From the NCBI GenBank assembly GCA_043798375.1, contig JAZDOS010000052.1, positions 1-9,060 of the forward strand: a stretch of DNA of 9,060 bases, read 5' to 3'. This DNA is from JAPLMI01 sp043798375 (GTDB lineage Bacteria; Omnitrophota; Gorgyraeia; 2-01-FULL-45-10). Shown one piece after another: positions 4,891-9,060 of this stretch (positions are counted from its first letter, which is position 1; every line of letters begins with the position of its first letter). Position numbers and translations under genes: made by a program. The notes under the pieces were generated by a model. It was given only the letters and a program-made list of their open reading frames with translations, was not told the origin of the DNA and made no database searches.

Positions 4891-6600
4891 CACTTTCTCT
4901 TCTATCTCTTTTTTTAACATCTGTAGAAATTCTTCTATCTGTTTTTTACCGATATCCCCCTCGGCCTTCGACCTTATCGAAAGGGTCTTTTCGGAGGCCT
5001 CTTTCTCGCCGATGATCACCATATACGGTATTTTTTCGACCTCGGCATCCCTGATCTTCTTCTGGAGCCTTTCGTTCCTCGCGTCGAGCGAGACCCTCAC
5101 ACCCGCCGCCGCGAACAGGAATTCGACCTGTTTGGCGTATTCGATGGCCTTTTCCGAAACCGGTATTATAACACATTGGACCGGCGCGAGCCACAAAGGC
5201 ATTGCGCCCGCGAAATGTTCTATCAACGCGCCCATAAAACGCTCGAGCGAGCCCAGTATTACCCTGTGAAGCATGATGGGCCGGTTCTCCTTGCCGTCCT
5301 CGTCCATATATTTTAAGTCAAACCTCTCGGGGAGGGCAAAGTCGCACTGGATCGTGGCGCATTGCCACTCGCGTTTCAACGCGTCCTTCAGTTTAATATC
5401 TATTTTGGGCCCGTAGAACGCGCCTTCTCCTTCATTCACGGTATAATTCAGGTATTTGCGCTTCAACGCGCCGATTAACGCTTTCTCGGCCGCCTCCCAG
5501 TCGGCATCGTTGCCGATAGACTTTTCGGGCCGCGTCGATATCTCGACGGAAAAGCCCTCGAAACCGAAGACATTCAATGTGTCCACGACAAAATCTATCA
5601 CCTTTATGATCTCGTCTTCGGCCTGGTTTCTTAAACAGAATATGTGCGCGTCGTCCTGCGTAAAGCCCCTGACACGCAATAGGCCGTGAAGGACGCCCGA
5701 CTTTTCATTCCTGTATACGGTGCCCAATTCAAAATACCTGAGTGGTAAATCGCGGTAGCTTCTCGTTTTGGACTTGTAGACTAATATATGGCCCGGGCAG
5801 TTCATCGGTTTTATCGCGTATTCCTGGTTCTCGATCTTGAATATGTACATGTTCTCTTTGTAATAACCGTAGTGGCCGGACGTTACCCAAATATCGCTCT
5901 TCAATATATGGGGGCCCAGAACAAGCTCGTATCCTCTCTTGAGATGTTCTTTTTTAATATAATCTTCGATGATGCTGCGAAGCATCGCGCCCTTCGGATG
6001 GTACAATACAAGCCCCGGCCCGACCTCTTCGTTGAAACTGAAATATTCAAGCTGCTTGCCCAGGACCCTGTGATCGCGCAGTTTCGCCTCTTCTATCAGC
6101 GCGAGGTATGATTTCAGGTCCTTCTCCGTCTCGAACGCGGTGCCGTATATGCGCTGGAGCATTGGGTTCGTCTCTATGCCGTGCCAATACGCGCCGGCTA
6201 TCGAAAGGAGCTTGAACGCCTTGATCCTGCCGGTCGATTCTACGTGCGGGCCGCGGCAGAGATCGACGAAATCGCCGTCTTTGTAAATGACGGCGATTCC
6301 CCCGGGGATACGCTCGGCCAATTCGATCTTGTAGGGCTGATCCATCGACTTAAAAAGTTTAACGGCTTCGTCTTTTTTTAATTCCTCTCGTTCGAATCTA
6401 TAATTCTTTTTTATGATCTTTTGCATCTCGGCCTCGATCCTCAGGAGGTCTTCCGGCGCGAACGGTTCTTCTTTATCGAAATCGTAATAGAAGCCGTCAT
6501 CGATCGACGGGCCGAATCCGAGTTTAGTCCCGGGCCAGAGCGCCAAAACCGCCTGCGCCATTATGTGCGACGTCGAATGCCTTAATGTCGATAAGTCCAT
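4885..6600 (-). CDS. thrS: Threonine-tRNA ligase, form lacking the TGS domain
   Basis: Class II synthetase charging tRNA-Thr in the cytosol. The 571-aa protein begins directly at the editing domain: HSTSH (residues 8-12) and CRGPH (115-119) are the editing-site motifs. The catalytic zinc ligands are C268 (MNCPGH), H319 (DDAHIFC) and H445 (IMLHRVILGS); each is exactly 66 residues before the E. coli equivalents (C334, H385, H511), so what is missing is the ~62-residue TGS domain and nothing inside the core. The anticodon-binding domain follows from about 472. The ATG overlaps the stop of the nucleotidyltransferase gene (TAATG) with AAAGG 8 nt upstream; no upstream frame supplies a TGS domain. 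The stop overlaps the infC ribosome-binding site. Confidence 0.97.
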   Translation of the reverse strand: MDLSTLRHSTSHIMAQAVLALWPGTKLGFGPSIDDGFYYDFDKEEPFAPEDLLRIEAEMQKIIKKNYRFEREELKKDEAVKLFKSMDQPYKIELAERIPGGIAVIYKDGDFVDLCRGPHVESTGRIKAFKLLSIAGAYWHGIETNPMLQRIYGTAFETEKDLKSYLALIEEAKLRDHRVLGKQLEYFSFNEEVGPGLVLYHPKGAMLRSIIEDYIKKEHLKRGYELVLGPHILKSDIWVTSGHYGYYKENMYIFKIENQEYAIKPMNCPGHILVYKSKTRSYRDLPLRYFELGTVYRNEKSGVLHGLLRVRGFTQDDAHIFCLRNQAEDEIIKVIDFVVDTLNVFGFEGFSVEISTRPEKSIGNDADWEAAEKALIGALKRKYLNYTVNEGEGAFYGPKIDIKLKDALKREWQCATIQCDFALPERFDLKYMDEDGKENRPIMLHRVILGSLERFMGALIEHFAGAMPLWLAPVQCVIIPVSEKAIEYAKQVEFLFAAAGVRVSLDARNERLQKKIRDAEVEKIPYMVIIGEKEASEKTLSIRSKAEGDIGKKQIEEFLQMLKKEIEEKVR

Positions 6601-7172
6601 TATTTTGCCTTTCTTAATAAACTGGCAAATTTTTTATAGAGATTGAGGCCTGTATGTATTTTGTCTATCATCTTCAGCCATTTATTAATATATTTCAAAT
6701 CCAGTTTCCCTTTTTGCCGGATCAATATGCCCGGTATATCTTCGAAATCCCTCGCCCGCCGGCTTGTTATTTTGTGAATTACCAAATCTTCCGGTGTAAC
6801 CACTTTCATGCTGACAGGGCCTATCTTTTTTGTCCGCGCCCGTTTTATCGCGTTTAATTCTAAAATATTTTCTGCCAGAATAAAATCAAATAACCCGGAA
6901 ACCTTGCCTTTGGAAAATTTCATCGGGATCACGCCCATGGTTTTACCCGTTCGCAACGCTCCGGGTATAGCAGGTGCAAAACCGTATCGTTTGCCATCTT
7001 TTAAAAACTTGCGGATATCGTCTTTATCCAGGGCTATATTCACATCCACGTCTGACGTTAAACGCGGCTCTCCGTATATAAAAACTGCTATGCCGCCAAG
7101 AATTGCATAGTCTATTTTCTGCTTGGACAAAAATATTGAGAGAGCCTTTAATTGGATACTTACCGGGTTCAT
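6600..7172 (-). CDS. Nucleotidyltransferase, AbiEii-like / NTP_transf superfamily
   Basis: The 190-aa protein has the polymerase-beta-type signature GGIAVFIYGEPRLTSDVDVN (26-45), with the GG and two metal-binding aspartates D41 and D43. The later TPEDLVIHKITSRRARDFEDI resembles the conserved C-terminal motif of AbiEii/DUF1814-type proteins. Members transfer nucleotides to proteins, small molecules or tRNA 3' ends; several are toxins of type IV toxin-antitoxin or abortive-infection systems. The substrate here cannot be told. Its ATG overlaps the stop of the upstream 81-aa gene (ATGA), and its TAA overlaps the thrS ATG (TAATG), so all three are translationally coupled. A housekeeping role linked to thrS is possible; a captured accessory cassette is more likely. 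Start chosen by the overlap. Confidence 0.8.
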   Translation of the reverse strand: MNPVSIQLKALSIFLSKQKIDYAILGGIAVFIYGEPRLTSDVDVNIALDKDDIRKFLKDGKRYGFAPAIPGALRTGKTMGVIPMKFSKGKVSGLFDFILAENILELNAIKRARTKKIGPVSMKVVTPEDLVIHKITSRRARDFEDIPGILIRQKGKLDLKYINKWLKMIDKIHTGLNLYKKFASLLRKAK

Positions 7173-7414
7173 ATTTTAACGCCTGTATATATTGAATGCA
7201 CGCCGGCCAGCGTTCTCATTTTACCGATTTCTGTTTTGTCAAATTTTGGCTTACCGCAAATCTTGTAATAAAATTTATAAAGCTCCGTAAATATTTCATA
7301 GGCTTCTTTCGACGAAATTTTCTTCAACCAATCGTTTCTGTATTGACGCTCAAACTCACGGTAGGCGTCCCATTTTTTCTGTCTGTCTTTATATCCGAAT
7401 GTCGATAAGCCCAT
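7169..7414 (-). CDS. Unrecognised 81-aa protein paired with the nucleotidyltransferase
   Basis: No family is recognised. The product is charged and rich in Lys and Tyr (FERQYRNDWLKKISSKEAYE, LYKFYYKICGKPKFDKTEIG), predicted mainly helical, with no signal peptide, membrane helix or evident helix-turn-helix. It overlaps the nucleotidyltransferase by 4 bp (ATGA), so it is probably its partner, for example an antitoxin or adaptor; this is inference from context only. A strong ribosome-binding site AAGGAAGG (7422-7429) lies 7 bases before the ATG but is part of a perfect hairpin (7424-7441). The first codons ATG GGC TTA TCG ACA TT match the start of thrS, ATG GAC TTA TCG ACA TT. The region is AT-rich compared with the synthetase genes. 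Confidence 0.65.
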   Translation of the reverse strand: MGLSTFGYKDRQKKWDAYREFERQYRNDWLKKISSKEAYEIFTELYKFYYKICGKPKFDKTEIGKMRTLAGVHSIYTGVKI

Positions 7415-7423
7415 AGGTTAACC

Positions 7424-7441
7424 TTCCTTTTGGAAAAGGAA
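7424..7441 (-). promoter_or_regulatory. Hairpin covering the ribosome-binding site of the 81-aa gene
   Basis: TTCCTTTT and AAAAGGAA form a perfect 8-bp stem with a 2-nt loop, beginning 6 nt downstream of the tRNA-Leu CCA end. The 3' arm on minus includes most of the AAGGAAGG ribosome-binding site, so folding would hide it. It could also mark the tRNA 3' trailer for processing. A palindrome GGTTAACC (7417-7424) follows it directly. Confidence 0.5.
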
Positions 7442-7447
7442 CATTAG

Positions 7448-7533
7448 TGGTGGGCAAGGAGGGAGTCGAACCCTCATGGCCTTGCGGCCAGTGACTTTTA
7501 AGGCCACCGTGTAAGCCTTTCCACCACTTGCCC
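7448..7533 (-). tRNA. tRNA-Leu, anticodon UAA
   Basis: The 86-nt gene folds as a class II tRNA. The acceptor stem is GGGCAAG (7527-7533) with CTTGCCC (7452-7458), discriminator A, and an encoded CCA end (7448-7450). The anticodon stem GTGGC/GTCAC encloses loop CTTAAAA, giving anticodon TAA for UUA/UUG leucine codons. A long variable arm (TGGCC gcaa GGCCA) and a T arm GAGGG/CCCTC with loop TTCGACT complete it. It lies 33 bp upstream of the 81-aa gene on the same strand, so it may share a transcript with the thrS operon. Confidence 0.96.
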
Positions 7534-7579
7534 GAAAATCATTCTAAGAACCCGCGCAATAAACGGTTTTATTACCTCC

Positions 7580-7629
7580 CTTTTGCCCGAAGCCCGAACG
7601 TTCCTTAAACAAATTTGGGCGATTAGCCC
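7580..7629. repeat. Composite repeat R2+R3 upstream of tRNA-Leu
   Basis: R2 (7580-7612) matches 8852-8884 at 32 of 33 bases; R3 (7601-7629) matches 8701-8729 at 28 of 29 bases. Here the two overlap in ttccttaaacaa, whereas in the right-hand block they are separate and in the opposite order. R3 ends in a small hairpin GGGC-gatta-GCCC (7617-7629). All copies have the same orientation and flank the toxin-antitoxin pair. Confidence 0.85.
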
Positions 7630-7638
7630 CCGCCGAAG

Positions 7639-7753
7639 GCCAAAAGTTATTTGGCCGCGCCATGTACCCGAGGGTTTGCCCTATACCAGTCGGCACTTTG
7701 TGCCTCCGGTATAGGGCATGTACCACCTACAGGCAAACCCGAGTGGTACATGG
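7639..7753. other. Nested, mutually exclusive palindromes in the spacer between the antitoxin gene and tRNA-Leu
   Basis: After a small hairpin GGCCAAA/TTTGGCC (7639-7657), several perfect inverted repeats compete. GCCCTATACC (7678-7687) pairs with GGTATAGGGC (7708-7717) and caps an inner GGCAC/GTGCC stem with a TTT loop. CATGTACCAC (7717-7726) pairs with GTGGTACATG (7743-7752). Alternatively CCATGTACC (7660-7668) pairs with GGTACATGG (7745-7753), enclosing GGGTTTGCC (7672-7680) with GGCAAACCC (7732-7740). There is no credible gene and no T-run. It could be an RNA with alternative folds, a cruciform or a repeat element; nothing known is recognised. Confidence 0.6.
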
Positions 7754-7793
7754 TGGGGAGGATAACCTTTCTCCATAAACTTATCTTTGAATT

Positions 7794-8138
7794 CTAGGCA
7801 AATTGGACCCGCCTTTTAGGCTGAATTAACCGCTCTAACCTATGCTTAATACCCTGGCTAATCGGAATAGCCTGCATTTTAACCGTATAACCGATAAAAA
7901 GCAACACCTTTTCAAGGGTAGAGATACTGCTAAATTCCCCATTTTCAATTTTCGAAATATGCTGCTGAGTAACTCCTACCCTATCAGCCAACTGTTTCTG
8001 GCTGATCTTGTTTTTGACGCGGTATTCGATTATCCGCTTTACAATCTTGAGTTTCTGTTCCTCGAGCTCATAAAGCTCTTTAAAATAGGGATCTTTCAGC
8101 TTCTCTTTTAAATGTTCGTTTACTTTTTGAAGTCTCAT
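7794..8138 (-). CDS. HigA-like XRE-family antitoxin
   Basis: The 114-aa DNA-binding antitoxin would neutralise the upstream toxin and repress the pair's promoter. The N-terminal segment LKDPYFKELYELEEQKLKIV is typical of HigA proteins that pair with Gp49-type toxins. The helix-turn-helix spans about residues 33-88 (ISQKQLADRVGVTQQHISKIENGE). The ATG at 8136-8138 is chosen over 8145-8147 because AAGGAG lies 9 nt before it but directly abuts the earlier ATG. The toxin's TAA is one base upstream of the chosen start, so translation is coupled. The likely operator is the inverted repeat at 8527-8546. Confidence 0.85.
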   Translation of the reverse strand: MRLQKVNEHLKEKLKDPYFKELYELEEQKLKIVKRIIEYRVKNKISQKQLADRVGVTQQHISKIENGEFSSISTLEKVLLFIGYTVKMQAIPISQGIKHRLERLIQPKRRVQFA

Positions 8139-8139
8139 T

Positions 8140-8499
8140 TTAACCATCTCCTTTTTGTCTGTTTAAAAAATTTGCCCTTCTTTCAATAGCTATATTGATC
8201 TCATTTTTTGGTGTTTTATTCGCCTTTTTGACAAATCCATTAGTAAATATTGCCTTGTTTTCGTGATAAAAGAAATATAATACCCTTACGGCTCCTTCAT
8301 GGCCTTTGAATCTCAATTCAAATATACTGTCTCCGATATATTTCGCATGCGGAAACGGCAACTTATGGCCGAATTCTTCTAATAGCTCTTTGACAAAGAA
8401 AAACTTCCTTTGAGATTTAAAATCTAGCGAGTCTATAAATTCTTTTACCGGTGATTTGCCTGATTCTGTAAGATAATAATAAGCCGTTATTTTAGCCAC
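8140..8499 (-). CDS. HigB/Gp49-family (RelE/ParE superfamily) toxin
   Basis: Members are ribosome-dependent mRNA endonucleases that stop translation when freed from antitoxin. The 119-aa sequence shows the Gp49 pattern: SGKSPVKEFIDSLD (13-26), LLEEFGHKLPFPHAKYIGD (39-57), IFELRFKGHEGAVRVLYFF (59-77), then GFVKKANKTPKNEINIAIER (88-107). The GTG at 8497-8499 is taken as start: AAGG (8506-8509) lies 6 nt upstream and the predicted transcript begins near 8517. A longer in-frame TTG (8530-8532) lies upstream of that transcript start, next to the -10 box, so it cannot be used from this promoter. Toxin-first order is typical of HigBA. Confidence 0.85.
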   Translation of the reverse strand: MAKITAYYYLTESGKSPVKEFIDSLDFKSQRKFFFVKELLEEFGHKLPFPHAKYIGDSIFELRFKGHEGAVRVLYFFYHENKAIFTNGFVKKANKTPKNEINIAIERRANFLNRQKGDG

Positions 8500-8523
8500 A
8501 AACCCCCTTATTCTTCCATATAA

Positions 8524-8552
8524 AGTATACAACTAAATGGTTGTATTGTCAA
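8524..8552 (-). promoter_or_regulatory. Near-consensus sigma70 promoter of the toxin-antitoxin pair
   Basis: On minus, TTGACA (8547-8552) and TATACT (8524-8529) are separated by exactly 17 bp. The -35 box matches the consensus perfectly and the -10 box at 5 of 6 positions. The predicted transcript starts near 8517, about 18 nt before the toxin GTG. Such a strong promoter implies tight repression. Confidence 0.88.
8527..8546. promoter_or_regulatory. Candidate antitoxin operator between the -35 and -10 boxes
   Basis: ATACAAC-N6-GTTGTAT is a perfect 7-bp inverted repeat occupying the promoter spacer and the first bases of the -10 box. A dimer of the XRE antitoxin bound there would block RNA polymerase, as expected for autoregulated toxin-antitoxin operons. 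Confidence 0.75.
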
Positions 8553-8658
8553 GAGCAAATTTTATTTTATTATAGACGGGAACGGAAAGAGAGATCGCAC
8601 CCCGCATCCTCCGGAGGCCGTCTGCGTAGCCAGCCCTACTAGATGCCCACACCTACAA

Positions 8659-8729
8659 TTTTGGAAAGGAACATTAAGGAAAACCTTTTGTTAAAAGGTT
8701 TTCCTTAAACAAATTTGGGCGATCAGCCC
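8659..8729. repeat. R1 - 16-bp hairpin - R3 block, counterpart of the tRNA-Leu flanks
   Basis: R1 (8659-8676) matches 7428-7446 except for one missing A; R3 (8701-8729) matches 7601-7629. At the left location R1 and R3 enclose tRNA-Leu and its upstream bases (about 154 bp); here they enclose only 24 bp. A perfect 16-bp stem, TTAAGGAAAACCTTTT (8674-8689) with its complement (8693-8708), loop GTT, spans the junction. Confidence 0.8.
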
Positions 8730-8756
8730 TATCTCTTCCTTAAAGGGAGGGATACA

Positions 8757-8783
8757 TTAAAGGGAAACGCAGTTTCCCTTTAA
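8757..8783. repeat. Perfect 12-bp stem-loop
   Basis: TTAAAGGGAAAC and GTTTCCCTTTAA enclose the loop GCA. No T-run follows on either strand, so it is a hairpin of unknown role rather than a standard terminator. Confidence 0.75.
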
Positions 8784-8832
8784 AAACGTTCGGCCGCCAG
8801 GCCTGCTGTCGTATACACGTTGGCAGGGCGGA

Positions 8833-8884
8833 GGGCAAAAGCCGGACTACACTTTTGCCCGAAGCCCGAACGTTCATTAAACAA
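8833..8884. repeat. GGGCAAAAG/CTTTTGCCC hairpin joined to a copy of R2
   Basis: GGGCAAAAG (8833-8841) pairs with CTTTTGCCC (8852-8860) across a 10-nt loop. The right arm is the first part of R2 (8852-8884), which matches 7580-7612 at 32 of 33 bases. What follows (gccttggctattggctt) is a diverged version of the R3 tail. Confidence 0.8.
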
Positions 8885-8940
8885 GCCTTGGCTATTGGCT
8901 TCCCCCTTCCTTTTAAGGAAGTGGCCGTCACGAAACTATT

Positions 8941-9004
8941 TTCTCGTCGGAGAACTCAAAAAACGTTCTTCTTTCTGCCCTCCTGCCATTTCTCCGACGG
9001 AGAA
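8941..9004. repeat. Pair of inverted TTCTCCGACGGAGAA-type palindromes
   Basis: TTCTCCGACGGAGAA (8990-9004) is itself a perfect 7-1-7 palindrome. A slightly degenerate copy lies at 8941-8954. CGTCGGAGAA (8945-8954) and TTCTCCGACG (8990-8999) are exact inverted repeats 35 bp apart, enclosing no gene. This is the arrangement of paired REP-like palindromes. Confidence 0.65.
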
Positions 9005-9060
9005 TTTACCGATATCCCGTAAAAAACCCCGTTTTTATCCCTTTTTAGAGGGGGAGGAGG

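Larger units (their letters stand above)
6584..7414. repeat. 16/17-bp direct repeats bounding the two-gene cassette
   Basis: aatgtcgataagtccat at 6584-6600 (start of thrS) and aatgtcgataagcccat at 7398-7414 (start of the 81-aa gene) differ at one base and lie exactly 814 bp apart. They are the first 17 nt of each gene, in the same reading frame, and enclose the small gene and the nucleotidyltransferase. This resembles a boundary duplication made when the cassette entered between a ribosome-binding site and thrS. Chance similarity of two starts cannot be excluded. Confidence 0.5.
8553..9060. other. About 500 bp of non-coding, hairpin-rich DNA
   Basis: No convincing gene or RNA gene is seen; the open frames look like chance. 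The stretch holds a CCTCCGGAGG palindrome (8608-8617), copies of R1, R3 and R2, and hairpins at 8674-8708, 8757-8783, 8833-8860, 8906-8921 and 8941-9004. An A/T stem AAAAAC/GTTTTT (9022-9036) may be a weak terminator. GGGGGAGGAGG at the right edge could precede a plus-strand gene outside the window. Confidence 0.6.

Noticed and set aside
7428..7447. tRNA-Leu 3' end as an integrase attachment site
   Set aside because: No duplicated tRNA 3' fragment exists elsewhere in the window and no integrase is present; R1 lies just outside the tRNA.
8140..8532. Toxin starting at the in-frame TTG 8530-8532
   Set aside because: The TTG lies in the promoter spacer, directly upstream of the -10 box and of the predicted transcript start. 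The GTG at 8497-8499 has a good ribosome-binding site and gives the usual family length.
8674..8783. Rho-independent terminators at 8674-8708 and 8757-8783
   Set aside because: The stems are strong, but neither strand has a T-run directly after the stem.
7580..8884. R2/R3 repeats as integron attC sites around a toxin-antitoxin cassette
   Set aside because: Toxin-antitoxin pairs are common integron cassettes and the repeats are hairpin-rich. However, the paired core motifs RYYYAAC and GTTRRRY are not found at the right positions, and no integrase is in the window.
7544..8931. Small minus-strand open frames at 7544-7726 and 8740-8931
   Set aside because: They cover hairpins and repeats, have no ribosome-binding site or protein-like composition, and show no family resemblance.

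Overview
The window carries one long minus-strand translation operon, an accessory stretch upstream of it (higher coordinates), and a 6S RNA gene downstream. The core order in the direction of transcription is thrS, infC, rpmI, rplT, pheS, pheT. It is followed by a separately promoted 6S RNA gene and, convergent with that, the tail of a plus-strand gene cut by the window edge. This is the classic bacterial IF3-L35-L20 operon joined to threonyl- and phenylalanyl-tRNA synthetases. The organism is a bacterium of moderate GC, probably from an uncultivated lineage. Omnitrophota or a relative would fit the stripped-down synthetases and abundant palindromic repeats, but that placement is a guess.

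Region by region: 2-130 is a gene tail on plus. 131-260 is 6S RNA on minus with its own promoter at 266-293. 307-2373 is pheT and 2486-3532 is pheS, separated by a 47-bp tandem duplication full of palindromes. 3575-3931 is rplT, 4061-4261 rpmI and 4369-4878 infC, the last with an ATC start. 4885-6600 is thrS. Just upstream of thrS sits a tightly overlapping two-gene cassette (6600-7414): an 81-aa unknown protein and an AbiEii-like nucleotidyltransferase. Next come tRNA-Leu(UAA) at 7448-7533, a palindrome-rich spacer, a HigBA-like toxin-antitoxin pair (7794-8499) with a near-consensus promoter and embedded operator, and about 530 bp of non-coding, hairpin-dense DNA to the end of the window.

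Both synthetases are short forms. ThrRS lacks the N-terminal TGS domain and PheT lacks the tRNA-binding OB (EMAP-II-like) domain, while catalytic and editing parts look intact.

The most striking unexplained signal is small repeats invading the operon. Three tracts are phased at exactly 7 bp, two of them arranged as large inverted repeats between ribosomal-protein genes and one inside pheS, where it adds about 12 residues between two Cys pairs. Two 26-30 bp palindromes share a GTAG...GTTTAAAC...CTAC architecture; one lies in frame inside pheT and the other supplies the rplT stop codon. A further repeat family flanks the tRNA-Leu and toxin-antitoxin region.
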